Positions 8,645 to 16,891 of a stretch of 64,000 nucleotides of DNA are shown one piece after another. The notes below the pieces were generated by a model that saw nothing but the letters and a program-made list of their open reading frames with translations, had not been told where the DNA came from and made no database searches. The stretch's first letter is position 1. Every line of letters begins with the position of its first letter. The DNA comes from an uncultured Spirochaetia bacterium. Its GTDB lineage: Bacteria; Spirochaetota; Spirochaetia; SZUA-6; Bin103. The translations under genes and the position numbers were made by a program. Where the stretch lies: NCBI GenBank assembly GCA_958296075.1, contig CATQHW010000003.1, forward strand, positions 744,001 through 808,000, in the 5' to 3' direction.

Positions 8645-10220
8645 GGATATTCCGGTCGAGCGCGGGCACGATGAACGCCTCGACCTCTTCGACGACGATG
8701 CTCTCGGTCGCTTCGGGGTCGCTTGCGGTGAGCGTGAGGCCGAGTCGGTTGTCACCTCGGATGCACAGGTCGGCGGTGAGCGGGAACCAGCAGGTGGTGA
8801 AAGGCCGTTTCTCGCGCGTCATGGACCGCCGGGCGAATTCGTGCGGGGTGTCGTCCGGTCGCAGGTCCGCGCGAATCTCGTCGTCGCGACGCTTGAGGCC
8901 CTTGGCCGGGACCGGCCGTCCGTTGAGGGAGATCGCGAGCCGGTCGGCCCTGGTCAGGTGATACGCGCGGAACAGGAGCTGGGCGCTGGCGATGCCGTCG
9001 AAGTCCTCGTACAGGCGGAAGGTGTACGTCGCTTCGCCGCCCGGCCGGTCGATCACGGCGCGCTGCGCCTTGACCGCTCCGGTAGAGGTGCGGTCATCGC
9101 CGAAACCGCTGAACCCGCCCCAGGTAGCGTCGAATACGTAATGCCTGCGCCCGCCGAGCGCACGCTCGCCGGAACGAACGTGGTGCGTGTCGTGCAGCGC
9201 CAGCGGGTAGAAGGGGGCATGCGCTCCGCCGCCGCCGTGCATCACCTCGAAGTGGTTGTACAGCGACACGCCGCCGGCGCCCTGCGCGTACATGGTGTGG
9301 GCCAGCGCTCGCTGCTGATCCTGATCGAACGGCTGCTGGCCGGCCCGCCGGCGGGCGATGACGCTGGTCCACGGCATGATCGACGGATAGAGCCGGCACC
9401 GGGTGCCGGCGATCAGGCCCGCCCACTCATCGTAGGGCAGATTGAACTCGGCATACATGGTGTCTGCCGGGCTGAGGTAGTCGACCAGCTCATCCTGCGC
9501 CCACGCCGACACGTCCAGGCCGAGGTCCTGGCACTCGTCGATGGTGGCGAACACGCGCGCGCCCAGGAACAACCGCTCGGCCGCGCCGCGTCGCTGTCCC
9601 GCGGCATCGAGCATCGAACGAATGCGGCCGACCAGATCGGTCATCCTGTGCCGGCGATCGCGTCCGGTTCCGGGCGGAAAGTAGCGATGGTCGCGGTAGC
9701 AGAGCTCGATGCCGTCGACGTCGAAGGTGTCCACCAGCCGGGTGATCACGCTCAGCAGGAAGGCGCGCACCGCCTCGTGACTGAAGTCGAGCGGGGTGGA
9801 TTCGGCGTACAGCGCGCCGGGCGGCGTTTCCTGAAGCTGCAGGTGAGGGTGGTCGACGATGAAGTCGGCGCCGGCGCCCACCCCTTGGGCCGTGGAGACG
9901 GCGCCGTGGTTGTCGTTCATGCGGAATCCGGCGCCGAACCGGACGCCGCGCCTGCCGCACTGGTCCAGCAGGATTCCCAGAGGCTGCCGGCCGTCGTCGA
10001 GCAATGGCAGGAACCGCCGGTGCTGAGGTCTGGCGTCGTAGTCGAAGCCTTCGGTGCGCCAGTAGGTGGTCCAGCCCTGGGCATATGCCTCCTGAATGAA
10101 CAGGTCGATGCCGGCCGCGGCCACCTCGTCGATCCACTCGCGCAGCGACGCCTCGGTGACCGGATCGGGGAGGTAGCGGCTGGCGATGCTGGAGGGGTCG
10201 CTGACGTAGATGACAGGCAT
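8628..10220 (-). CDS. Putative glycoside-hydrolase-like TIM-barrel protein
   Basis: 530 aa, starting MPVIYVSDPSSIASRYLPDP. The central part looks like a (beta/alpha)8 glycosidase-type barrel: repeated strand-helix units, IDLFIQEAYAQGW, FGAGFRMNDNHG, VDGIELCYRDHRYF and MYAQGAGGVSLYNHFEVMH. A C-terminal beta-rich region of about 150 residues (TYTFRLYEDF..LAISLNGRPV) is reminiscent of a jelly-roll. No signal peptide, so probably cytoplasmic. The exact family is not recognised; it resembles the loosely defined GHL/DUF187-type groups. It is transcribed divergently from the BNR gene at 10293 across 72 bp and overlaps the ATPase gene, so a metabolic gene leads the AAA/DUF4276 pair. Confidence 0.6.
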   Translation of the reverse strand: MPVIYVSDPSSIASRYLPDPVTEASLREWIDEVAAAGIDLFIQEAYAQGWTTYWRTEGFDYDARPQHRRFLPLLDDGRQPLGILLDQCGRRGVRFGAGFRMNDNHGAVSTAQGVGAGADFIVDHPHLQLQETPPGALYAESTPLDFSHEAVRAFLLSVITRLVDTFDVDGIELCYRDHRYFPPGTGRDRRHRMTDLVGRIRSMLDAAGQRRGAAERLFLGARVFATIDECQDLGLDVSAWAQDELVDYLSPADTMYAEFNLPYDEWAGLIAGTRCRLYPSIMPWTSVIARRRAGQQPFDQDQQRALAHTMYAQGAGGVSLYNHFEVMHGGGGAHAPFYPLALHDTHHVRSGERALGGRRHYVFDATWGGFSGFGDDRTSTGAVKAQRAVIDRPGGEATYTFRLYEDFDGIASAQLLFRAYHLTRADRLAISLNGRPVPAKGLKRRDDEIRADLRPDDTPHEFARRSMTREKRPFTTCWFPLTADLCIRGDNRLGLTLTASDPEATESIVVEEVEAFIVPALDRNIHADPP

Positions 10221-10292
10221 GTCGCTCAGCGTAGAACTCTTGCATGCCGGCGACAATCGTAGGACGCTGGCTCTCTGCGGAGGAGGCGGCGG

Positions 10293-11582
10293 ATGACTGG
10301 ACTGCGCGAAGTGTCGTTGGTGGATCGGATCGAGACCACCCCGGTCGTCACCACCGGCCACCGGTGGCCGTGCGGGAAGGAGGAGATTCCGCAGTCGGTG
10401 GAGGAGTACTTCCTGATGTATCCGCAATGCCGGAGTGACCCGCGGCGCGCCTCCTACGGCTCGGTCACCGATCCCGTGCCGCCGTTCTCCCGCGGCGGCG
10501 GCCTGATTCCGGTCCTGCTGAGGATGGACGACGGCCGGCTTGCCTGCCTCACGCGCACCGGCGCGCCGCACGTAGGAACCGGCAGCGAGATCAGCATCTC
10601 CTTCTCGTCGGACCGCGGCGTCTCCTGGTCCGACTATCGGCTGGTGGCGCGCGGCGAGCCCGACGATGACCTGGACTACCGCGATCACTCCCTGGGACAG
10701 GCGGCCGACGGCACGCTGGTGGCGGTGTACGGCATCCTGTTCGGCGGCGTGGAGACCTCACGCGTGGCCGACACCGACCCGCGGGCCCGCCGCGAGCAGC
10801 ACATGGAGGTGGTGCGTTCGACGGACGGCGGGGCCACCTGGTCGGAGCCCGGGTTGATCGACATGCCGGGACCGGGGCTGTTCGTCCGCCCGCACGGACA
10901 GATGGCGCGGCTTGCGGACGGCACGCTGGTGTTCATGGCGCGCGGCCATCAGAGCGACGAGATACACCAGGCGGACCCCTCCGCCCACGAGCGGGTGAAC
11001 TTCCTGTACCGGTCGCCGGACGGCGGACTGACCTGGGAGGCGCCGACCGAAATCCGCAGCGGCTGGAGCGAGACCGGATTCCTGCCGCTGACCGACGATC
11101 GCTGGGTCGCCTGGGTGCGCCACAATCACCAGCCGAACCGGATCGCCTATTCCGAGGACGGCGGCAGGACCTGGACGCGCTGGGAACCGGGCTCCCTGAG
11201 CGCCGGCGCACCGCCCGCGCGACTCCGCAGCCTGCGCAGGATCGGGCATTGGAGGATGGTCAACGGCAAGCCGCAGAAACCCTCTCCGGGCAGCGTCGTG
11301 CGCCTCGCCAACGGCATCGTGCTGATCACCTACGGCTATCGCGCCTATCCGTTCGGGGTGCGCGCCATTGTCAGCCGCGACGGCGGTGAGCGCTTCGATC
11401 TGCGCACCGAGTACGTCATTTCCGACTCGGCGTTCAGTTGGGACTGCGGCTACCCGAGCACCGTCTGCCATGACGACGGGCTGGTGGTCACCACCGCGTA
11501 CTCGCTGCTCGACCTGGACCACCAGGACTGGGGCACCTGCTGCCTCGCCTACCGCTACTCTCAGGATCTGTTCGCGGCCTGA
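10293..11582 (+). CDS. BNR/Asp-box repeat protein, sialidase-like (copy 2)
   Basis: 429-aa predicted beta-propeller with Asp boxes SSDRGVSW, STDGGATW, SPDGGLTW, SEDGGRTW and SRDGGERF. The ATG has a purine-rich site (AGGAGG) 8 bp upstream. It is more divergent from the other two BNR proteins in this window than they are from each other, and has extra N-terminal residues (about 1-60). No signal peptide. It belongs to the sialidase superfamily by fold; catalytic residues were not verified. It shares a 72-bp divergent intergenic region with the glycosidase-like gene, suggesting joint control of glycan-related genes (inference). Confidence 0.8.
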   Translation: MTGLREVSLVDRIETTPVVTTGHRWPCGKEEIPQSVEEYFLMYPQCRSDPRRASYGSVTDPVPPFSRGGGLIPVLLRMDDGRLACLTRTGAPHVGTGSEISISFSSDRGVSWSDYRLVARGEPDDDLDYRDHSLGQAADGTLVAVYGILFGGVETSRVADTDPRARREQHMEVVRSTDGGATWSEPGLIDMPGPGLFVRPHGQMARLADGTLVFMARGHQSDEIHQADPSAHERVNFLYRSPDGGLTWEAPTEIRSGWSETGFLPLTDDRWVAWVRHNHQPNRIAYSEDGGRTWTRWEPGSLSAGAPPARLRSLRRIGHWRMVNGKPQKPSPGSVVRLANGIVLITYGYRAYPFGVRAIVSRDGGERFDLRTEYVISDSAFSWDCGYPSTVCHDDGLVVTTAYSLLDLDHQDWGTCCLAYRYSQDLFAA

Positions 11583-11617
11583 ACGCCGTCGATGGGAGCG
11601 AAGTGCCGATCGGCGCG

Positions 11618-12748
11618 CTAATCCTCTTCCAGAATCGCGCCTTCGATGCCGCGCAGGTCGTCATCGAAGTGGTGCCAGTACGCGACCAGCACCCGCCCGT
11701 CGCTCAGCTCCACCGACCAGGGATAACCGCAGTCCGGGCTGCGCGCATCGTCGCGGATGATGATCTCGGGCGCGGTGTCCACGTCCTCACCCTCCGCATC
11801 GAGGACGCGCGCCGAGCAGCCGCGACGGCCGGGCCAGCGCGTGCCGACGGTGAGGAAGATGCGCCCGTCGCGCAGCCCGAGCAGGTGCGCCGGGCTGCCG
11901 TGGATGGTCGTCGGCCGCCACTTCGACCAGGTGCGGCCGTCGTCGTCGGAATGGACCAGGGCCAGGAAGCGGCCCTCGAAGTTGGGATCGGTGACGTGCG
12001 GTCCCGTGCATCCCTGCCGGCGGACGACGTCCGCTCCCAGGGAACCGGGATGGCACCGGTACAACACCAGGATGCGTCCCGTGGGGGTGCGGTGGATGGT
12101 CGGCTCGCTGAAGTGGGCGATCGGATCCTCGCAGATGCGGCCGCCGTATTCCCACGTCTCGCCCATGTCCCTGGAGACCCGCAGCATGCCGAAGTAGCGG
12201 AACTCATCGGTGACGTCGGTGGCCTTGCTCGGCAGGAACAGGCGGCCGTCCGGCATCGCCAGCAGCCCGCTGCGGCTCACGCCGGTGTGACTGGCCGGAT
12301 GGCCGTTGACCGCATCGGGGAGCGGTGGAAACCGGACCGGATTGGTCCAGGTGTACCCGTCGTCGGTGGACCGCACCCAGAACGGCATGCCGAACCGCAC
12401 GGTCCAGTCGCGGCCGTGCGCCTTCGATCCTTCCGCCGGCACCAGCTCGGTGCAGGATGCGTGCAGGAACATGCTGCCGTCCGGCAGCGTGTGGCAGCTC
12501 CGGTCCATCACGCCGCCCAGCGGGTCGATGGTCACCAGGTACGGATCGCTCCAGGTCCGCCCTTCGTCGCTGGAACGGCACGCCTGCACGTTGAACAGCG
12601 GATGATTGTGATTGGCGACGCCGAGATGGGTGGCGCGCTGGAACGTCACCAGCAGATCGCCGCCGGGAGTCCGGTTCACGTTGGGCGCGAGCGCGTAGAA
12701 GCCATCCTCCCGGTAGATGGTCATCCGATCGGTCACCTTCCAACTCAT
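11618..12748 (-). CDS. BNR/Asp-box repeat protein, sialidase-like (copy 3)
   Basis: 376 aa, paralogue of the protein at 5449-6531 along its whole length (shared TIYRE..., NHNHPLFNVQACRS, SEPTIHRTPTGRILVLYRCHP, CGYPW and GIEG..LEE end). Asp boxes: SSDEGRTW, STDDGYTW, SRDMGETW, SDDDGRTW. A 10-20 residue loop near residue 250, with Cys and Gly, is absent from copy 1. No signal peptide. Convergent with copy 2 (35 bp apart). Probable role is a cytoplasmic glycan-acting or glycan-binding protein; the substrate is unknown. Confidence 0.8.
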   Translation of the reverse strand: MSWKVTDRMTIYREDGFYALAPNVNRTPGGDLLVTFQRATHLGVANHNHPLFNVQACRSSDEGRTWSDPYLVTIDPLGGVMDRSCHTLPDGSMFLHASCTELVPAEGSKAHGRDWTVRFGMPFWVRSTDDGYTWTNPVRFPPLPDAVNGHPASHTGVSRSGLLAMPDGRLFLPSKATDVTDEFRYFGMLRVSRDMGETWEYGGRICEDPIAHFSEPTIHRTPTGRILVLYRCHPGSLGADVVRRQGCTGPHVTDPNFEGRFLALVHSDDDGRTWSKWRPTTIHGSPAHLLGLRDGRIFLTVGTRWPGRRGCSARVLDAEGEDVDTAPEIIIRDDARSPDCGYPWSVELSDGRVLVAYWHHFDDDLRGIEGAILEED

Positions 12749-12785
12749 GGTCCGGGAATGATACGGGAAGCGCGCGGCGCGCGCA

Positions 12786-14435
12786 TCAGTCGGGCGGTGC
12801 CGGCGATCCGAGCGCGGCCAGGGAGCGGCTGACGATCGAGGCGCTCGCCGTCGCTTCCGCCGTGACGACCTCGGTTGCGCCGGCGGCGCGCAACGGGCGC
12901 CGGTCGAGTTCGTACGGGGCGCGGGCGATGACGTCGACGTCGGGAGCCGCCGTGCGAATCCGGCGCACCGCCAGCTCGGTGGCGCGGGTGTCGTTGATGG
13001 TCAAGACCACCAGCCGCGCCTCCCGGCAGCCGAGTTCGTCCAGCACCTCCTTTTGCGTCACGTCGCCCAGCACCGCCCGGTCGCCGATGGCCCGCGCCGC
13101 TCGAACGTTGTCCGGGTTGGCGTCGATGGCGATGTAGGCGAAGCCGGCCGCCCGGACGGCCCGGCAGACCTCACGGCCGGCGAGTCCATATCCGGCGACG
13201 ATCACGTGGTCGCTGTGCGGCTCCTGAGCGTCGATGCCGGGCGGCTCGGCGCGCAGCAGCCGGTTCAGCCACGGGACGCGCGCCGCGCCGCCGGCCAGGT
13301 GGGGGCCGCAGGCGATGACCAGTGGCGTGAGCAGCATCGACAGGATGATCGCCACCATGAGGTTCTGGGAGAGCGATGCGCCGAGCAGCCCGGTTCCCGA
13401 AGCGACGTTGAGCAGCACGAACGAGAACTCCCCGACCTGACAGAGCGCCGCCGCCGACAGGATGCCGACCCGGAGCGGCAGCCGCAGGACGAGCGCGGTC
13501 ACCAGAATCACCGCGAACTTGCCGGCGAGGATGGCGCCGAGCAGCCCGGCGGTCGACATGAGCTGCCCGACCACGTCGGAAAGGTCGAGCAGCATGCCGA
13601 CCGAGACGAAGAAGAGGCTGGCGAGTATGTCGCGGGCCGGAATCAGGTCCGCCATCGCCTGGTGGCGGAACTCGCTCCCCGCGACGATCAGCCCGGCCAG
13701 GAACGCCCCCAGCGCCAGCGAGATGCCGGCCAGCGACAGCGCCCACGTCGTTCCGAAGCAGACCAGAAAGACGGTCAGAATGAACAGCTCGCGCTCCCTG
13801 GTCTTCGCCACGAAGGCGAGCAGGCGCGGCACCACGAAGCTGGCCGCCACCAGCACGCCGGCAAGGATGACGACCGCCGTGCCGATCGCCAGCAGGATCT
13901 CCCGTGTGGAACTGCCGCCGCCGCCCAGCAAGGGCACCGCCAGGATCATCGGCACCACGCACAGGTCCTGGAACACCAGGATGCCGACCGCAAGGCGGCC
14001 GTGCGGGGCGTCCAGTTCGCCGCGCGCGGACAGCGCGCGCAGCACCACGGCCGTGCTGGAGACCGCGACGACGCATCCCAGAAAGACCGCCGTGCCGGGC
14101 GCCAGCCCGAATGCCCGGGCCAGCGCGGCCGCGCACGCCAGCGTGACCGCGACCTGAATGCCGCCGCCAAGGAGCACGGCCTTCCACAGGCGCCGCAGGC
14201 GGTCGACCGCCAGCTCCAGTCCGATGCCGAAGAGCAGAAGCACGACGCCGACTTCGGCCAGAAGCTCGACCTGATGGGTATCGTCGACCAGGCCGAGCGC
14301 CGTGGGACCGGCCAGCACGCCGGTCAGGATGAACCCCGCGATCGACGGCACGCCGACGCGGCGCAGCAGCGCCACCACCACCACGGCCGCCCCCAGCACG
14401 ATGACGAGTTCCCTGAGGAAATCCGGCTCATTCAC
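12786..14435 (-). CDS. CPA2 cation:proton antiporter with RCK (TrkA-N) domain, KefB/C type
   Basis: 549 aa. Residues ~1-380 form about 12 hydrophobic helices of the Na+/H+ exchanger fold, including LLLFGIGLELAVDRLRRLW and the FVSVGMLLDLSDV segment typical of CPA2. A cytoplasmic Rossmann domain follows from about residue 405 (HVIVAGYGLAGREVCRAVRA, Gly-rich NAD-binding turn; then LGDVTQKEVLDEL). It predicts K+ or Na+ efflux coupled to proton entry and gated by nucleotide or glutathione-type ligands. Without the RCK_C domain it is shorter than E. coli KefB/C (~600 aa), but this length is common. Stands alone on the minus strand. Confidence 0.92.
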   Translation of the reverse strand: MNEPDFLRELVIVLGAAVVVVALLRRVGVPSIAGFILTGVLAGPTALGLVDDTHQVELLAEVGVVLLLFGIGLELAVDRLRRLWKAVLLGGGIQVAVTLACAAALARAFGLAPGTAVFLGCVVAVSSTAVVLRALSARGELDAPHGRLAVGILVFQDLCVVPMILAVPLLGGGGSSTREILLAIGTAVVILAGVLVAASFVVPRLLAFVAKTRERELFILTVFLVCFGTTWALSLAGISLALGAFLAGLIVAGSEFRHQAMADLIPARDILASLFFVSVGMLLDLSDVVGQLMSTAGLLGAILAGKFAVILVTALVLRLPLRVGILSAAALCQVGEFSFVLLNVASGTGLLGASLSQNLMVAIILSMLLTPLVIACGPHLAGGAARVPWLNRLLRAEPPGIDAQEPHSDHVIVAGYGLAGREVCRAVRAAGFAYIAIDANPDNVRAARAIGDRAVLGDVTQKEVLDELGCREARLVVLTINDTRATELAVRRIRTAAPDVDVIARAPYELDRRPLRAAGATEVVTAEATASASIVSRSLAALGSPAPPD

Positions 14436-14473
14436 GCGCCGATCCTCGCCAGCGCGGCGGCGCCGTCAGGCGG

Positions 14474-15646
14474 TCACGACGTCGGCTCCAGGCGGAAGAT
14501 CGAGCCGCCATCGGCCGCTCCCCGCGCTCCGTCGCCGCCGAGGCGGGCGTCCTCCAGCAGCCACAGCATCCCGTCCGGCCCCTGCCGGACGTCCCGGACG
14601 CGGCCGACGCGGTCCTGCAGGAGCACCTCCTGCGCGACGGCCCGCTCGCCGTCGAGCCGCACGCGGCGCAGGTGCCGGCCGGCCAGCGCGCCGGCGAACA
14701 GGTCGCCCTGCCAGCCGGGGAAGCGGTCGCCGTCGTAGAAGGTCATGCCCGACGGGGCGATCGACGGCGTCCAGTGCAGGACCGGCTGCGCCATGCCGGG
14801 AGCGGCGGTGCCGGTGCCGATCGGCGCGCCGCTATAAAAGGTGCCGTAGGTGATCACCGGCCAGCCGTAGTTCACGCCGGCCTCGATCACGTTGATTTCA
14901 TCGCCGCCCCGCGGCCCGTGCTCGTGCGACCACAGGCGGCCGGTGACCGGGTGCACCGCCAGCCCCTGCGGGTTGCGGTGCCCGAAGGAGTAGACCTCGG
15001 CGGCTCCTTCACCCCCGGCGAACGGGTTGTCGGGCGGCGCGGTGCCGTCGTCGCGCAGGCGGATGATGGTGCCCGCGTGGTCGGCCGGATCCTGGGCGCG
15101 GTGCCGCTCGCCCCGCGCGCCTAAGGATGCGTACAGCATGCCGTCGGCGCCGAACGCCAGGCGCGAACCGAAGTGGAGGCGGGAGCCCGACGGCCGGTTC
15201 ATGGTGAACAGCACCTCGACCGCTTCGAGTCCGGAGTCGGTGAGACGGCCGCGGGCGATACTGGTCGCATATCGCCCGCTGCGGCCGGCGACGTAGGAGA
15301 GGTAGACCAGCCGGTTCTCGGCGAACTCTGGATGCAGCGCCACGTCCAGCAGGCCGCCATTGCCCACCGCGGCGACCCGCGGCGCGCCGGACAGGGTGCG
15401 CCGCGCGCCGGTCCGCGTATCGAGGCGCAGCAGACTGCCGGGGCGTTCGCTGACCAGCGCGTTGCCGTCGGGCAGGAAGGCGATCGACCAGGGGTGGTCC
15501 AGGCCGTCCGCCACGCGCACCACCCGGAACGTTTCGGCCTCCGATTCGACCCGCTCGGCGACCACGGCCGGCTCCGCGCCGGCTCCGAGCGCGACCAGTA
15601 GAGCGACCAGGAGCGCCGTCAGAGCGGCGGCGCCGGCGCGCGTCAT
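14474..15646 (-). CDS. PQQ-dependent sugar (aldose) dehydrogenase, secreted
   Basis: 390 aa. The N-terminal ~25 residues (TRAGAAALTALLVALLVALG) form a signal peptide, so the enzyme is periplasmic. The rest is a soluble glucose dehydrogenase/YliI-type six-bladed propeller: LDHPWSIAFLPDG, GGLLDVALHPEF, SFGHRNPQGLAV, HGPRGGDEIN, GVNYGWP and PSGMTFYDGD are all family hallmarks that line the PQQ site. It oxidises aldoses to lactones and passes electrons to a respiratory acceptor. The ATG overlaps the stop of the YbaK gene by 4 bp. No PQQ biosynthesis genes are in the window. Confidence 0.92.
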   Translation of the reverse strand: MTRAGAAALTALLVALLVALGAGAEPAVVAERVESEAETFRVVRVADGLDHPWSIAFLPDGNALVSERPGSLLRLDTRTGARRTLSGAPRVAAVGNGGLLDVALHPEFAENRLVYLSYVAGRSGRYATSIARGRLTDSGLEAVEVLFTMNRPSGSRLHFGSRLAFGADGMLYASLGARGERHRAQDPADHAGTIIRLRDDGTAPPDNPFAGGEGAAEVYSFGHRNPQGLAVHPVTGRLWSHEHGPRGGDEINVIEAGVNYGWPVITYGTFYSGAPIGTGTAAPGMAQPVLHWTPSIAPSGMTFYDGDRFPGWQGDLFAGALAGRHLRRVRLDGERAVAQEVLLQDRVGRVRDVRQGPDGMLWLLEDARLGGDGARGAADGGSIFRLEPTS

Positions 15647-16116
15647 CCGCCCGCCTCCGCGAATGGAAAGATGTCGCCGCCCGCCAGCGCGCGGTAATCG
15701 GCGGCCGGCATGACGATCGAATCGGTCAGCGATCCGGCGTTGAAGGCAATGCGGTCGTTGGCCAGCACCGACGGGTCCACGTGCAGCGGCAGCGGCAGGA
15801 TCGGCTCGCCGAACGGCGGCACGCTGCCGGGGATCAGCCCGGTGAGCGCCAGCAGCTCCTGCGCGCTGGCGAAGCGGATGCGGCGCGTGTCGAACCGGTC
15901 GCGCACGGCCGTGGAGTCGAGTCTGAGCGCCGCGCTCAGCACGAACAACCGGAACCGGTCGCCGAGCTTGACCACCAGCGCCTTGCCGCCGATCGACAAC
16001 GGCTCGCCGCGCACGCGCGCCGCCTGCTCGGAGGTCCGCACCGCCTCGTGGTGGACGTGGCGGTAGTCGACCCCCGCCTCATCCAGCAGCGTCCGAATCC
16101 GTTCCAGGACGCTCAT
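15643..16116 (-). CDS. YbaK/EbsC-type aminoacyl-tRNA deacylase
   Basis: 157 aa, starting MSVLERIRTLLDEAGVDYRH. The YbaK/ProX fold is clear: EAVRTSEQAARVRGE, GGKALVVKLGDRFRLFVLSA (with the conserved Lys), the SAQELLALTGLIPGSVPPFG loop and IVMPAADYRAL near the end. Such proteins hydrolyse mischarged aminoacyl-tRNA in the cytoplasm. The start at 16116 was chosen because longer upstream frames run through the spondin gene. Coupled to the PQQ dehydrogenase gene by a 4-bp overlap, with no obvious functional link. Confidence 0.88.
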   Translation of the reverse strand: MSVLERIRTLLDEAGVDYRHVHHEAVRTSEQAARVRGEPLSIGGKALVVKLGDRFRLFVLSAALRLDSTAVRDRFDTRRIRFASAQELLALTGLIPGSVPPFGEPILPLPLHVDPSVLANDRIAFNAGSLTDSIVMPAADYRALAGGDIFPFAEAGG

Positions 16117-16142
16117 CGCCGGCGTGCGATCGTGCGGTTCGT

Positions 16143-16823
16143 TCAAAGCCGTTCGAAGACGAAGGCGCCCACGGCGGGCTTGCCGGCGGAGAAATCGGTG
16201 TCGTCCGGGTCGCTGGTCAACGCGGTGATCGGCTCGGCCGGGTCGGAGTCGGCGTTGGCGGCGGTGAACACCGCGCCGTCGTCCGTGCCGGCGTCGTAGA
16301 CGGAGAGCGGCACTTTCACGCGCGCCTTCCAGGCTCCGTTCTCCATCAGCGGCAGCGCCGATACGCCCACGAACCAGTCGGGACTCGGCGCCAGCATGCT
16401 GACCAGCGTCACGAACGGATGCGAGGAGACGGCGTCGAACGTCAGACTGACGGTCGACGGGGAGGTCGACAGCCCGCCGCCGGAAAGCCGGGAGTGCGCG
16501 GAGCCGTCCGCGATGAGTCGATCTATCTCGCTCAGCAACCGGTCCTTGCCGCCCGTCTCCGCCATCAGCTCCATGCCGCCGGAGGCGGCCTCGCCGGACT
16601 GCCAGATGCGTAGGTCCCCGTCGTGCGTGGCGCCCACCAGACCGGAGAAGTGAGGATTGCTCGGAAAGTTCCGCGGGTGGGTCTCCGCGCTCCAGGTGGC
16701 GGTGAAGGTGACCCGGTAGCGAGCGTCGGCCGGCGCCGGGGTCGCCGGAGCGCAGGCCGAGCAGAGGAACAGGGCGGCGCCCAGACTTGCCGCAAGAGAC
16801 GCGATTCGCATGGCCGGAAGCAT
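16143..16823 (-). CDS. Spondin-domain lipoprotein
   Basis: 226 aa. The leader is MLPAMRIASLAASLGAALFL followed by CSACAPATP, a lipoprotein-like signal, although the residue at -3 of the second Cys is Cys and not the usual Leu. The mature part matches the bacterial Spondin_N fold: YRVTFTATWSAETHPRNFPSNPHFS (shown in two parts: YRVTFTATWSAETHP and RNFPSNPHFSGLVGATHD), a central F..V..LVSMLAPSPDWFVGVS segment, and YDAGTDDGAVFTAA. In animals this domain binds matrix partners and metal; in bacteria the role is unknown. Start is either 16823 or the in-frame ATG at 16811. A 26-bp gap separates it from the YbaK gene downstream. Confidence 0.85.
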   Translation of the reverse strand: MLPAMRIASLAASLGAALFLCSACAPATPAPADARYRVTFTATWSAETHPRNFPSNPHFSGLVGATHDGDLRIWQSGEAASGGMELMAETGGKDRLLSEIDRLIADGSAHSRLSGGGLSTSPSTVSLTFDAVSSHPFVTLVSMLAPSPDWFVGVSALPLMENGAWKARVKVPLSVYDAGTDDGAVFTAANADSDPAEPITALTSDPDDTDFSAGKPAVGAFVFERL

Positions 16824-16891
16824 ACCCGAACGCGCCCTCTTTGTGGACGGCGCAGGCTTGGCCGCCGCATAGTGGCCGGCGGAAGGATCGG

